Origin: Streptomyces sp. NBC_00285
GTDB lineage: Bacteria; Actinomycetota; Actinomycetes; Streptomycetales; Streptomycetaceae
Assembly: GCF_036174265.1 (NCBI RefSeq)
Contig: NZ_CP108055.1
Location: forward strand, 8,990,001-9,054,000
Length of the DNA stretch: 64,000 bases
Direction: 5' to 3'
Shown here: positions 7,908 to 17,122 of the stretch, in pieces
How positions within the stretch are numbered: the stretch's first letter is position 1
Layout of the letters: every line of letters begins with the position of its first letter
Translations under genes and position numbers: made by a program
The notes under the pieces: model-generated
What the model saw: the letters and a program-made list of their open reading frames with translations, nothing else
What the model was told of the DNA's origin: nothing
Databases searched by the model: none

Positions 7908-9392
7908 CTATTCGCCCGACGGTGACGTCAGCGGGACGCCCAGAGCCACCGGGGTGCCGAAGTTCGGGGTGCCGTCGGCGTTCCAGGTGAACTTCTGTGC
8001 CCTGGTGGTGCGGTTCATGTCGCAGCCACCGCTCGCGGAATTGTTGGCGTGGTAGACGATCCAGTCCTCGGTCCCGTCGGGCGACTTGAAGAAGCCGTTG
8101 TGGCCGGGGCCGTACACCCCGTTGGCGTTGGACCGCTGAAAGACCGGGTTCGGTGACTTGACCCAGGAGGAGGCGCTGAGCGGGTCGCCGCCGTTGTAGG
8201 TGAGCATGCCCAGCTTGTAGTCGGGCGTGGAGCAGTGGCTCGCCGAGTACACGATGAACGTCCTGCCGTTCCGCTGGAGCACCTCGGCGCCCTCGTTGAC
8301 CGCGCCGCCCACGGTCTCCCAGCTGTAGGTCGGGGTGGACAGCACCCGGCGGGCACCGCTCGCGGTCCACGGGTTGGCGAGCGGCCGGATGAACATGGGT
8401 TGCGAACCGTTGTAGAAGGTCCCCAACAGATAGAGCTGACCGCCCAGTTGGAGGATGCCCGGATCCAGCTCCCAGGTGTTGTCCTGGGTCGGGTCGAGCA
8501 GGTCGGCCTTGAAGGTGTAGGGCCCCATCGGGTCCAGTCCGGCGCTCTCCAGCACATGGATCCGCTGGGTGCCGAGGTCGTACGGCTCCCGCCCGGCCGT
8601 GTAGTAGAAGTACCACCGTTTGCCGTTCGGACCGTCGAGCAGATGGAACTCCGGTGCCCACATCGTGCCCGCCCCGTTGGGCCGGGTCAGATTGAAGATC
8701 ACCTGGTCGGAGGCGGTGGCGAGCCCTGCCAGTGTGCTCGCCCTGCGCATGGTGACCGTGGAGTTCCAGGTCGTGGTGGCGAGGTAGTAGGAGCCGTCGT
8801 AGTACGTCAGCCAGGGGTCGGGCCCGTGCTGGGAGAGCGGGTTGGTGAAGGTGCCCGGTGTGGTGGTGCCGCCGGTGAAGGCGGGCAGCCGCCACACCCT
8901 GCCGCCGCTGGTGGAGCACGGCAGTTGGACCAGGGTGGTGTTCGACGCCGACGAACCGCCGCTCGGCGCCACGCACTTGCCCGAGCCGACCGACACGAGG
9001 TTGAAGGTCCTGTCGGTGCCGGAGACCGTCACGGGGACGAGTCGCCATTGCTGGTTGGTGCCGCCGTGGCACGGCCACTGGATGATTGCCGCGTTGTCCG
9101 CCGTGGAGGCACCGTAGACGTCGACGCACTGACCGGACTGGGTGGTGATCGTGTAGGTGTCGCTCGTACCGGAGACGGGTGTGTAGACGGTGTTCTGGTT
9201 GGCGCCCGATGAGCAGGTGAACGTCCGGAGTTGAGCACCGGCCGTCGTCGAACTGCCGGGCAGGTCGAGGCAGTTGCCTCCGCTCTGGTTCACGGCTGTC
9301 GACGTGAAGGTGACGGCGGCGGAGGCGGGTGGTGCGACGAGGAAAGCCGTCGCCAGGACGAGCAGGGCCAGGAGGATTCTGGTTCTGGTCAC
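7908..9392 (-). CDS. Secreted GH43-type glycosidase with ricin-type lectin domain
   Basis: A secreted enzyme of 494 residues. A Sec signal peptide (TRTRILLALLVLATAFLVA ending at ASA) is followed by a ricin-B/CBM13-like beta-trefoil (about residues 30-165, with Q-W and C-V-D/C-L-D repeats) and a five-bladed beta-propeller GH43 domain. Candidate catalytic residues are the Asp in HGPDPWLTYYDG, the pKa-modulating Asp in W-E-L-D-P-G and the Glu in AVNEGAEVL. GH43 members mostly release alpha-L-arabinofuranose or xylose; with the neighbouring GH127/GH146 genes an arabinan target is likely. The GTG at 9392 overlaps the upstream glycosidase stop by four bases, so the two secreted enzymes are probably co-translated under the LacI-controlled promoter. 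Confidence 0.88.
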   Translation of the reverse strand: MTRTRILLALLVLATAFLVAPPASAAVTFTSTAVNQSGGNCLDLPGSSTTAGAQLRTFTCSSGANQNTVYTPVSGTSDTYTITTQSGQCVDVYGASTADNAAIIQWPCHGGTNQQWRLVPVTVSGTDRTFNLVSVGSGKCVAPSGGSSASNTTLVQLPCSTSGGRVWRLPAFTGGTTTPGTFTNPLSQHGPDPWLTYYDGSYYLATTTWNSTVTMRRASTLAGLATASDQVIFNLTRPNGAGTMWAPEFHLLDGPNGKRWYFYYTAGREPYDLGTQRIHVLESAGLDPMGPYTFKADLLDPTQDNTWELDPGILQLGGQLYLLGTFYNGSQPMFIRPLANPWTASGARRVLSTPTYSWETVGGAVNEGAEVLQRNGRTFIVYSASHCSTPDYKLGMLTYNGGDPLSASSWVKSPNPVFQRSNANGVYGPGHNGFFKSPDGTEDWIVYHANNSASGGCDMNRTTRAQKFTWNADGTPNFGTPVALGVPLTSPSGE

Positions 9393-12300
9393 GGGCCGTA
9401 CACCTTTGCTTCGAGGAGGCCGACGGAGTTGCTGCCGTTGCTCGTGAGCAGCACTCGTAGCCGGGTGGTGTCGGTGGCGGTGAAAGTGACGCTGTTGTAC
9501 TGGTTCTTGGCCAGGGGATAGCCGCTCGCCCCGGGCACGTCGACGTAGGCGCTGCCGTTCCAGTACTGGAGCTTCCAGGAGGCGGGCATGTCGATGCCCT
9601 GGTCGTCGTCGAAGAAGTACACGTCGGCCTTGTTCAGGGTCTTCGCCGACGGCCAGGTCAGTTCGGCCCACTGCTGGCCCGTCTGCGGCCAGGTGCCCCA
9701 GCGCGGGTTGACGGTGTCGTTGGACGAGGGCGGATCGATGCCGTCGTTGACCGCCGCGACACTCTCCCAGGAGGAGGTGTACGACGCCGAAGCCGTCGCC
9801 GATGTCGCCTGGTTGGCCGGTGGCTGGACCCCGCCCCGGTTGAACACCTTGACCTCGGTCAGGCCCGTCCTGGCCCCGGACGCGTTGGTGGCCAGGATGC
9901 GCACGCGCTGGGCGCTGATCGCGGGGAACCGCACCAGGTCGTAGTTGGCGCGCGGAGCTGTCGGACTCTTCGTCTGTCCTGGGGCGTCCACCCATGAACT
10001 GCCGTTGTAGTACTGGACGGTGTACGCCGACGGAGCTCGATAGGTGGTCGACGCCGGGCGGCTGTCCTTGAAGTACAGGCGCACCTCGTTGAGCGTGCGG
10101 GCGGTGCCGAAGTTGAGCTCGTACCAGTCCTGGGCGGCCGACCCGCCGGCGCCCCAGAACGGCTCGTTGGTGGGGTAGCCGTCGACCGCGCCGGCCGTGC
10201 TGCTGCCGGAACCGGTGGAGGAGGCGGACACCGTGGCCCCGGCGGCGAGGTTGGTCAGGTCGGCGGTGAGGTCGACGCCCGCCTTGGCGAGCATGTCGAC
10301 CATGCGCGGGCTGTCCTGCACGACCTGGTTCGGCGCCTTGAGTCCGGGCACGGCCGTGTGGTGGGTGACGGTGCCGCTCGTGGTGACGTCACCGGTGGCC
10401 GGGTCCCAGGTGAAGGGCACCAGCGAGCCGACCGTGGCCACCCGGCTGCCGTTCACGTAGATCGAGTAGCCCTCCGGGATGCCCGGGTAGCGCACCACGC
10501 CGTCGGCCGGATCGTCCCAGACGACCGACAGGTCGGCGCCCCGGTAACGCAGGTTGTTGACCGTGAAGTGGTCCCAGCCGATGTCGATGGGGGAGAGCTC
10601 GACCTTGGCGTCGCTGCGCGGCCGCAGGCCCGCCACGTCCTCGATGACGGTCCAGTTGCTGCTGCCGAGGATGTTGTGGTGGATCCAGGAGCGGTAGTCG
10701 ATGCCGCTTCCGTTCCAGTCGGCCCAGAACTCGTTGGCGTCCGGCCACTGGGTGTTGCCGCCGACGTACTGCGCCCAGGTGTTCCAGTAGAGGAGCTTCT
10801 TGTAGTCCGTCGCGTTCATCCAGGAGTTGGGGTAGTTGCGCAACACCGAGGAGTAGAGGCGGAACTGGACCGTGGAGTTGATGGTCGAGAAGTTGTTGGA
10901 GCCCGGGTTCCCGGCTGCCGCGGCCGCCTGCTTGTCGACCTGGTTGGCCGTGTAGAAGGGGAAGACCGGGTACTGTGCCGGGTCGTCGAAAAGGCGCAAC
11001 GCCTGCTTGTACGTTGCCGTGTTGGGGACGGCTCCGACCGAGAACGGGTAGTAGTTGTTGATCTCCTTCCAGGGCACCCACTCGTTCGTCGACTTCAACC
11101 GGTGCTCGAACAGCTGCCTGTTGGGGTTCCACAGCACGGTGACGATGGCGTCCTTGATCTGTGTCGCCAGGGTGCGCATCTCGGTGGCCTTGGCGGTGTT
11201 GCCGGTCGCCTCGTAGGCCTGCGCGGCGGCGAGGGCGCCGCTGTACTGGTACGCGGACTCGGCGCGGTCCATGTTGCCGGGCTTCCAGTGGAAGGAGACC
11301 GCGTCGGCGTCGTTGCCGGTCAGGGCGCCCCAGTCGTACTCGATCAGCTTGTTGTTGTCGTGGTCGTAGTAGGCGAGCTGGCCCTTCACGTCGCCCTCGG
11401 CGTAGTGCGCGAGCTGGGCGGCGATCGCCGGCTGGCCGCCGTGGATCTGGTAGCTCTTCCAGGCCGCCTCGGCGATGTACTGGGTGTAGCTGTTGGACCA
11501 GTTCTCCGGATCGCCTGGGTTGTCGAGGAACCGGCCGCCCTTCGACACCTGGCCGACGCTGAGCCAGTCGCCGTACGAATAGGCGGGATTGCGCAGGTAC
11601 TTGAGGTCGTCGATGTGCATCGGCTGGGTCAGCGCGATCGCGTTGTTGTAGCCGAGGACGCCCTCGGTGGAGGTCGGGAACTGGAAGGTCTGCCCGGGGA
11701 TGTCGGCGTCGAGGTTGTTGAAGCGCATCAGCCACCAGCGGTAGTAGATGTTCTTCTTGATCGCCGGTTCGGGTACGTCGATGTAGGGCACGTTCTGGGC
11801 CCACCACAGGTTGTACGCCCGGACGTGGGTCGCGAAGGCGGTCGCGTTGGAGTAGCCCGCGTAGGCGTTGTACTCGCTGAGCGACTCGGGGATCTCGTCG
11901 GTGACGAAGCCCATCACCAGCTTGGCGGTCACCGTGGCCCCCGCCGCGACCGTCACCGACCGGTTGAGGCCGCCGCTCGAAACGCTGAAGCCGTCGCCGG
12001 TGAGCCGGGGCCGGATGGTGGTGAGGTTGTTGTAGGCGCCCACCTGCCCGGTCAGCTCGCTGCCGGTGCCCGTGGTGGCGTACGGCGAAGTCGCCCGCAG
12101 TTGCAGGGTGGTCGAGCCGCTGCCGTTGTTCCGGATCGACAGGTTCGTGACGGCGACGTTGTTGTCGGTGATGAACTTGGTCTGCTCGACCGTGACCGAG
12201 CCGCTGGTGTGCACGCTCTTCCAGTTGCTGGGCGTCTGGCGGCGCTGGGAGACCTGTTCGGTGAAGGTGCCCGGGGTGATCGCGACCGTGTAGGCGCTGT

Positions 12301-12661
12301 TGTCGCTGATGCTCTCCCAGTAGGCGACCTTGCCGGCGAACCCGAGCCGGGCCGGATCGTGCTCCTTCATGAAGAGCGCACGTCCACGGCTCATCAGCCA
12401 GGGACCGGACGGATCGTCGCCGGTACGGGCCAGCAGGCGGTCCATCCAGAAGTCGGTGCCCGAGCTTTCCGCGTCGTAGATGGCCCGCATCATGTCGCCC
12501 GTGGTCTGGGCGACGGGCGGGGCCGGGATCGCGGGTCCGCCGAAGGTGGGGAAGCCGATGGTCTGCGCGGCGCGGGCGGGCGTCGCGACGCAGACGGAAC
12601 ACAGGAGGAGCGCCAGGACCACGAGGAAGCGCTGGAGGACGGGCTCTGTTCGTCTTCGCAT
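9389..12661 (-). CDS. Large secreted MGH1-type glycoside hydrolase with discoidin-like domains
   Basis: A secreted protein of 1090 residues with an N-terminal Arg-rich Sec signal peptide (cleavage near A-R-A-A). A beta-sandwich region follows (about residues 60-260), then an (alpha/alpha)6-barrel glycosidase domain of the MGH1/clan GH-G-like type (about 270-720; W-W-L-M-R-F-N-N, EGVLGYNNAIAL, W-P-D-A-N-E-F-W-A-D-W), and two C-terminal F5/8 (discoidin-like) carbohydrate-binding modules (about 795-930 and 945-1090; repeated W-Y-E-L-N-F/W-A-E-L-T-W and R-V-R-I-L/R-L-R-V-L). The exact CAZy family and substrate are not clear to me; arabinoside context is inferred from neighbours. The ATG at 12661 has GGGAG upstream. 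It is the first gene of a two-gene minus-strand operon behind an operator-bearing promoter. Confidence 0.82.
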   Translation of the reverse strand: MRRRTEPVLQRFLVVLALLLCSVCVATPARAAQTIGFPTFGGPAIPAPPVAQTTGDMMRAIYDAESSGTDFWMDRLLARTGDDPSGPWLMSRGRALFMKEHDPARLGFAGKVAYWESISDNSAYTVAITPGTFTEQVSQRRQTPSNWKSVHTSGSVTVEQTKFITDNNVAVTNLSIRNNGSGSTTLQLRATSPYATTGTGSELTGQVGAYNNLTTIRPRLTGDGFSVSSGGLNRSVTVAAGATVTAKLVMGFVTDEIPESLSEYNAYAGYSNATAFATHVRAYNLWWAQNVPYIDVPEPAIKKNIYYRWWLMRFNNLDADIPGQTFQFPTSTEGVLGYNNAIALTQPMHIDDLKYLRNPAYSYGDWLSVGQVSKGGRFLDNPGDPENWSNSYTQYIAEAAWKSYQIHGGQPAIAAQLAHYAEGDVKGQLAYYDHDNNKLIEYDWGALTGNDADAVSFHWKPGNMDRAESAYQYSGALAAAQAYEATGNTAKATEMRTLATQIKDAIVTVLWNPNRQLFEHRLKSTNEWVPWKEINNYYPFSVGAVPNTATYKQALRLFDDPAQYPVFPFYTANQVDKQAAAAAGNPGSNNFSTINSTVQFRLYSSVLRNYPNSWMNATDYKKLLYWNTWAQYVGGNTQWPDANEFWADWNGSGIDYRSWIHHNILGSSNWTVIEDVAGLRPRSDAKVELSPIDIGWDHFTVNNLRYRGADLSVVWDDPADGVVRYPGIPEGYSIYVNGSRVATVGSLVPFTWDPATGDVTTSGTVTHHTAVPGLKAPNQVVQDSPRMVDMLAKAGVDLTADLTNLAAGATVSASSTGSGSSTAGAVDGYPTNEPFWGAGGSAAQDWYELNFGTARTLNEVRLYFKDSRPASTTYRAPSAYTVQYYNGSSWVDAPGQTKSPTAPRANYDLVRFPAISAQRVRILATNASGARTGLTEVKVFNRGGVQPPANQATSATASASYTSSWESVAAVNDGIDPPSSNDTVNPRWGTWPQTGQQWAELTWPSAKTLNKADVYFFDDDQGIDMPASWKLQYWNGSAYVDVPGASGYPLAKNQYNSVTFTATDTTRLRVLLTSNGSNSVGLLEAKVYGP

Positions 12662-12701
12662 CGATGCTCCCGGTTGCCGAAACGACCTTTGGCTGAAACG
12701 A

Positions 12702-12746
12702 CCTAAAAGGTTTTCGCAACGTAGAAGCGAGCTGAGGGAGTGTCAA
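12702..12746 (-). promoter_or_regulatory. Promoter and LacI-type operator of the glycosidase operon
   Basis: On the minus strand TTGACA (12741-12746), a 17-bp spacer and TACGTT (12718-12723) form a near-consensus promoter. Overlapping the -10 and start region is TTGCGAAAACCTTTTAGG (12702-12719), almost the same as the sequence at the divergent transporter promoter (13929-13946). Two copies of GAAACGACCT, 16 bp apart (12679 and 12695), follow in the leader. Confidence 0.75.
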
Positions 12747-12785
12747 GGGAGGTGTATGACAGTCGAGTTGAAACGAGGGTCCGGT

Positions 12786-13814
12786 TCAGGACAGGGAGGC
12801 CGTCGAGCCCCGGATCACCACTCGGCAGGGCAGCGTCTCGACCCCGGTGCTCGGGGCGCCGGCGATCGCGCCGAACAGCGCCTGCGCGGCCGCCCGCCCG
12901 ACCTGCTCCAGGTTCATGTCGACACTCGTCAGCTGTGGCCGGCAGGCGGAGGTCAGGACCTGCCAGTTGTCGAAGCCCATGACCGCCACGTCCTCCGGCA
13001 CTCGGTGCCCGCGCTCCCGCAGGATCTCGATGACGCCGCGCGCGATCTGGTCGCTGCCGCACAGCACCGCGTCCACGTCGGGGTGCCGCTCCAGCAGCAT
13101 CGCGGTGGCCGCCCGCCCCCAGCCCTCCGTCCACTCGGCGAACCGCGGTTCCCCGACGAAGGCCAGCCCCTCCTCGGCGAGCGCCGCCCGGGCCCCGTCC
13201 GCCCGGTCCCGCGCCGCGACATACCCCGGGTCGCCGGTGATGTGCGCGATCCGGGTGCGGCCGCAGGCCAGCAGGTGCTCCACCGCGATCCGGCCCGCGT
13301 CCACGTTGTCCGGCACGATCGACAGATCCGCCGGATCGGCCGAGGGGGCATAGGCGTACACGACGGGAACGGGCAGGTCACGGCCCAGGGACGGGCGCGG
13401 ATCGGTCCGGCTGCCCACCACGATCAGGCCGTCCACCCGGCGCCCGAGCAGGGCCCGCACATGATGCTGCTCGCGGATCGCGTCCCCCCTGGCGTCGCAC
13501 AGGAACACCGCGACCTCGCCCGCGCCGAAGGCGTCCTCGGCGCCCATGAGGATGGGGATGCTGAATCTGCCCTCCAGGTCGCTGGTGAGCAGTCCGACGG
13601 TGCCCGTCCGTCCGGCGAGCAGACCGCGGGCGACCTGGTTGGGCCGGAACGACAGCCGCTCGGCCGCCTCGATCACCCGCTGCCGGGTCTCGGCGCGCAC
13701 CTGGCTGCGGCCGTTGAGGGCCTTGGACGCGGTCGCCACGGAGACGCCCGCCAGCCGGGCGACGTCGGTGAGGGTGGCGGTGTGCGCACGAGAGGGGCCG
13801 GGGGCGGATGTCAT
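12786..13814 (-). CDS. LacI-family repressor of the arabinan locus
   Basis: A LacI/GalR regulator of 342 residues. The HTH begins T-L-T-D-V-A-R-L-A-G-V-S with the recognition segment VATASKALNG and hinge-helix residues near GLLAGRTGTVG; a sugar-binding periplasmic-type domain follows (about 65-335; VDGLIVVGSR, D-A-V-L-C-G-S-D-Q-I-A-R-G-V, AVMGFDNW). The ATG at 13814 has GGAG upstream; a longer in-frame start adds a non-family extension. It sits between two oppositely directed transport/hydrolase operons whose promoters share an operator, so it most likely represses both and is released by a sugar derived from the polysaccharide. The inducer is not known. Confidence 0.9.
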   Translation of the reverse strand: MTSAPGPSRAHTATLTDVARLAGVSVATASKALNGRSQVRAETRQRVIEAAERLSFRPNQVARGLLAGRTGTVGLLTSDLEGRFSIPILMGAEDAFGAGEVAVFLCDARGDAIREQHHVRALLGRRVDGLIVVGSRTDPRPSLGRDLPVPVVYAYAPSADPADLSIVPDNVDAGRIAVEHLLACGRTRIAHITGDPGYVAARDRADGARAALAEEGLAFVGEPRFAEWTEGWGRAATAMLLERHPDVDAVLCGSDQIARGVIEILRERGHRVPEDVAVMGFDNWQVLTSACRPQLTSVDMNLEQVGRAAAQALFGAIAGAPSTGVETLPCRVVIRGSTASLS

Positions 13815-13900
13815 GCGTGTCTCCTGTCTCGCATCGCGTGCCTGAACGGTACGCGAGAAGTTTCGGTAGCCCACCTGAACCCCTTGTTCTGCACAGGGGA

Positions 13901-13946
13901 TTGACGGGACGTCAGCTCGGTCCTAGCTTTGCGAAAGCCTTTTCGG
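13901..13946 (+). promoter_or_regulatory. Promoter and LacI-type operator of the sugar transporter operon
   Basis: TTGACG (13901-13906), a 17-bp spacer and TAGCTT (13924-13929) form the promoter. TTGCGAAAGCCTTTTCGG at 13929-13946 covers the expected start site. It is an imperfect palindrome with half-sites CGAAA and TTTCG, and matches the minus-strand site at 12702-12719 at 16 of 18 positions. Confidence 0.78.
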
Positions 13947-13985
13947 ATTGTTTCTTCCGGGTGCTCGTCACGAAGGGGGATCGCC

Positions 13986-15299
13986 ATGGGGAGCCCGACC
14001 GGATCACTGGGACCCGTCCGCCGACTCGTCACCGCCGCGGTCGCGCTGGTCGCCACCGTCGGCCTGGCCACGGCCTGCGGATCGGGGGACGACGACGGGG
14101 CCGGCGAGGGAGGGGGCACCGCGGACGCCAAGGGCGTCGACGACGGCGCCACGCTGACGATGTGGACCCGCGCGGCGACCCGCCCGCAGAGCGAGGCCCT
14201 GGTCAAGGCGTACAACGCGCACCACAAGAACAGGGTCGAGCTGACCGTCGTCCCCACCGACGACTACCAGGCCAAGGTCGGCGCGGCCGCCGGTTCCAAG
14301 GACCTCCCCGACCTCTTCGCCTCCGACGTGGTGTTCGTCCCGAACTACACCTCCAGCGGGCTGTTCGCCGACCTCACCAGCCGCATCGACGCCCTGCCCT
14401 TCGCCGACGACCTCGCGCAGTCGCACATCAAGGCGGGCACCTACGACGGCAAGAAGTACGTCGTCCCGCACACCCTCGACCTGTCGGTGCTCTTCTACAA
14501 CAAGGACCTCTACCGTAAGGCGAAGCTCGACCCGGACAAGCCGCCGACCACGCTCGCCGAATGGGACCGACAGGCCCGGGCCGTCGACAAGTTGGGCGGC
14601 GGCGTCAACGGCACCTTCTTCGGCGGCAACTGCGGCGGCTGCGGCGTCTTCACCTGGTGGCCGTCCATCTGGGCCGCCGGCGACGACGTACTGAACAAGG
14701 ACGGCACCGAGGCCACCCTCGCCTCCGACACCGCCAAGAAGGTCTACGACACCTACCGCGGCTGGGTCCAGGACGACATCGTCGCACCGGGCGCCCGCGA
14801 CGAGACCGGCGTGACCTGGACCGGCGTCTTCCCCAAGGGCAAGGTCGGCGTGATGCCGATGCCGTCGACGACCCTGGGCCTGATGCCCAAGGACCTCGAC
14901 CTCGGTGTCGCCCCCATCCCCGGGCCCGACGGCGGCAAGTCCACCTTCGTCGGCGGCGACGCCATCGGTATCTCCGCCACCAGCAGGAAGACCGACCAGG
15001 CCTGGAACTTCCTGGCCTGGTCCGTGGGTGATGAGGCGCAGGTCGACGTGGTCGCCGCCCACAAGGACGTGGTGGCGCGCACCGACCTCGCGTCCAACAA
15101 GTACTCCAAGGCCGACCCGCGCCTGGTCGCCATCAACCAGCTGGTTGCGGACGGCCGTACCCCCTACGCGCTCAAGTTCGGCCAGACCTTCAACGACCCC
15201 AACGGGCCCTGGCTGACCCTGATGCGCGACGCCGTCTTCGGTGACGCGGCGAAGGTCGAGAAGGACAACGAGGCCGTCACCGCCTCACTGGGCGACTGA
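13986..15299 (+). CDS. CUT1-type sugar-binding lipoprotein
   Basis: Extracellular solute-binding protein of 437 residues (family 1). The N-terminus is a lipoprotein signal with the lipobox ending in LATAC (Cys about residue 34) and a flexible Gly/Asp linker. The binding domain opens with L-T-M-W-T-R-A and has the typical ASDVVFVPNY and L-S-V-L-F-Y-N-K-D-L-Y segments. Start ATG 13986 with AGGGGGA upstream. It delivers a sugar to the two permeases that follow. No ATPase gene is present; in Streptomyces such systems generally share the ATPase MsiK, which is the expected partner here. Expression should follow the LacI operator immediately upstream. Confidence 0.92.
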   Translation: MGSPTGSLGPVRRLVTAAVALVATVGLATACGSGDDDGAGEGGGTADAKGVDDGATLTMWTRAATRPQSEALVKAYNAHHKNRVELTVVPTDDYQAKVGAAAGSKDLPDLFASDVVFVPNYTSSGLFADLTSRIDALPFADDLAQSHIKAGTYDGKKYVVPHTLDLSVLFYNKDLYRKAKLDPDKPPTTLAEWDRQARAVDKLGGGVNGTFFGGNCGGCGVFTWWPSIWAAGDDVLNKDGTEATLASDTAKKVYDTYRGWVQDDIVAPGARDETGVTWTGVFPKGKVGVMPMPSTTLGLMPKDLDLGVAPIPGPDGGKSTFVGGDAIGISATSRKTDQAWNFLAWSVGDEAQVDVVAAHKDVVARTDLASNKYSKADPRLVAINQLVADGRTPYALKFGQTFNDPNGPWLTLMRDAVFGDAAKVEKDNEAVTASLGD

Positions 15300-15331
15300 C
15301 CGTGCCCCACGGCCTACGGCTCAGGAGGGAC

Positions 15332-16282
15332 ATGCAGGTCAAGACACCGGACCGGGCGACAGTCGAACCCCCGGTCCGGACGGAACCCTGGCCCGCCCGC
15401 CGCCCGCTGTGGCACTCCCGCACACTCCAGGGCCTCGCCTACGCCGCCCCCACAGCCGTGTTCGTCGCCGTCCTCTTCGTCCTGCCGCTGCTCCTCGTCG
15501 GCCAGATGTCGTTGCACGACTGGCCGTTGCTCTCCGGCGACCGGGGCGGCAACGCCCCCGAGAACTACACCGACGTCACCGACAGCACCCTGTTCTGGCC
15601 CGCCGTGCGCTTCACGCTCCTCTACACAGGGATCGTCACGGTCGTCCTCCTCGGACTGGCCCTCCTCCTCGCGCTGCTTGTGCAGGAGTCCCGTCCCGGC
15701 ACCGGCTTCTTCCGTACGGTGTACTTCCTGCCCGGCGCCCTGGGCCTCGCCTCCGCGTCGCTGCTGTTCTGGGGCATGTACAGCCCCACCACCGGCCCCT
15801 TCAGCCACACCCTGGAGAAACTCGGCCTCGTCGACGACCCGGTGTCCTTCCTCGGCACCCCGAACTCCGCCCTGTTGTCGACGGTGTTCCTCGTCGTCTG
15901 GAAGTTCGCCGGCTTCTACATGCTCATCCTGCTCGTGGGCCTCCAGCGCATCCCGCCCGAGCTGTACGAGGCCGCACGCATGGACGGAGCGAGCCGCGGC
16001 CAGATCTTCCGCTCCATCACCCTGCCGCTGCTTCGGCCGTCCCTCGCCCTGTCGCTGCTGCTGTGCGTGACCGGATCGCTGCTCGCCTTCGACCAGTTCT
16101 TCGTCCTCACCAAGGGCGGTCCGGACAACAGCACGGTCACCGTGGTGCAGTTGATCTACCGGGAGGCGTTCCAGCGGCTGAACCTCGGTACGGCGGCAGC
16201 TCTTTCGATCATCGTGCTGGCCGCGCTGCTGCTCCTCAACGCCCTCCAGTTCCGCGGTCTGCGCCGCGCCGACGAATCATGA
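15332..16282 (+). CDS. Sugar ABC transporter permease (MalF type)
   Basis: An inner-membrane permease of 316 residues with about six helices (first GLAYAAPTAVFVAVLFVL). The EAA loop that contacts the ATPase is visible as E-L-Y-E-A-A-R-M-D-G-A-S-R-G-Q-I-F with the conserved Gly. I use the ATG at 15332, preceded by AGGAGG; a GTG at 15302 adds ten residues with no better ribosome site. It lies 32 bp after the binding protein and directly before the second permease, making a standard CUT1 transporter set for an arabinose-containing oligosaccharide (substrate inferred from the hydrolases). Confidence 0.9.
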   Translation: MQVKTPDRATVEPPVRTEPWPARRPLWHSRTLQGLAYAAPTAVFVAVLFVLPLLLVGQMSLHDWPLLSGDRGGNAPENYTDVTDSTLFWPAVRFTLLYTGIVTVVLLGLALLLALLVQESRPGTGFFRTVYFLPGALGLASASLLFWGMYSPTTGPFSHTLEKLGLVDDPVSFLGTPNSALLSTVFLVVWKFAGFYMLILLVGLQRIPPELYEAARMDGASRGQIFRSITLPLLRPSLALSLLLCVTGSLLAFDQFFVLTKGGPDNSTVTVVQLIYREAFQRLNLGTAAALSIIVLAALLLLNALQFRGLRRADES

Positions 16283-16296
16283 GGAGGGACCTCACC

Positions 16297-17118
16297 GTGC
16301 CCACCCGAGCTCTCGGCCGGACGCCGTACTACGTCGTCGCCTCAGGCCTGGCCGTCATCTTCCTCTTCCCGCTGCTGTGGAACACCTGGGCCTCGGTCAG
16401 CGCCCAGCCCGGCACCGCCCAGGAGTCCGGCTACGGCCTCGGCAACTACCGCACCCTCCTCGACTACGACGCCGGCCTGTGGCGCTACCTCCTCAACTCG
16501 ACCGTCGTCTCCGCCCTCACGGTGGCGCTCACCCTCGGCGTGTCCCTGTTCGGCGGTTACGCCTTCGCCCGCTTCAGCTTTCCCGGCAAGAACGTGCTGT
16601 TCCTGCTGACCCTGGCCATCCTCATGGTCCCGTACGCCACCCTCCTCATCCCGCTCTACGTCCTCCTCGGCCGGCTGCACCTGCAGAACTCCCTGATCGG
16701 GCTGAGCCTGGTGCTCGCCATGTTCCAACTCCCGTTCGCCACCTTCATGATGCGGATCTCCTTCGAGGCCGTCCCGCGCGAACTGGAGGAGTCGGCGCTC
16801 GTCGACGGCTGCGGCACGGCGGGCGCCCTGCGCCGGGTGCTGCTCCCGGCGGTACGGCCAGGGCTGATCACCGTGGGACTCTTCGCGTTCCTCGCGGCCT
16901 GGAACGACTTCATCGCACCGCTGATCCTCATCTCCGACAGCCAGAAGGCACCCCTGCCGCTGGCTGTGGCGAACCTGCGGCAACAGAGCATGGGCGCCGT
17001 CGACTACGGCGCCACCGAGGCCGGCGTGGTGGTCCTCGCCGTGCCCTGCCTCCTCGTTTTCCTGCTTCTGCAACGGCACTACGTGCGCGGGTTCATGTCC
17101 GGTGCCCTGAAGGGATGA
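16297..17118 (+). CDS. Sugar ABC transporter permease (MalG type)
   Basis: Second CUT1 permease of about 273 residues with six predicted helices. The EAA loop is P-R-E-L-E-E-S-A-L-V-D-G-C-G-T-A-G-A and the C-terminus ends R-G-F-M-S-G-A-L-K-G, typical of MalG partners. Two starts compete: an ATG at 16279 overlapping the previous stop by four bases, and the GTG at 16297, which I prefer because AGGAGG lies nine bases before it. It pairs with the preceding permease to form the membrane channel. Confidence 0.9.
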   Translation: MPTRALGRTPYYVVASGLAVIFLFPLLWNTWASVSAQPGTAQESGYGLGNYRTLLDYDAGLWRYLLNSTVVSALTVALTLGVSLFGGYAFARFSFPGKNVLFLLTLAILMVPYATLLIPLYVLLGRLHLQNSLIGLSLVLAMFQLPFATFMMRISFEAVPRELEESALVDGCGTAGALRRVLLPAVRPGLITVGLFAFLAAWNDFIAPLILISDSQKAPLPLAVANLRQQSMGAVDYGATEAGVVVLAVPCLLVFLLLQRHYVRGFMSGALKG

Positions 17119-17122
17119 CGCG

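Noticed and set aside
10358..12706. Very long plus-strand open frame of 782 codons opposite the large glycosidase
   Set aside because: Val/Gly/Arg-rich antisense shadow typical of high-GC DNA; the minus strand carries a clear signal peptide and domains.
13851..13867. GCGAGAAGTTTCGG upstream of lacI as an autoregulatory operator
   Set aside because: Only a loose match to the two good sites and shorter spacing between half-sites.
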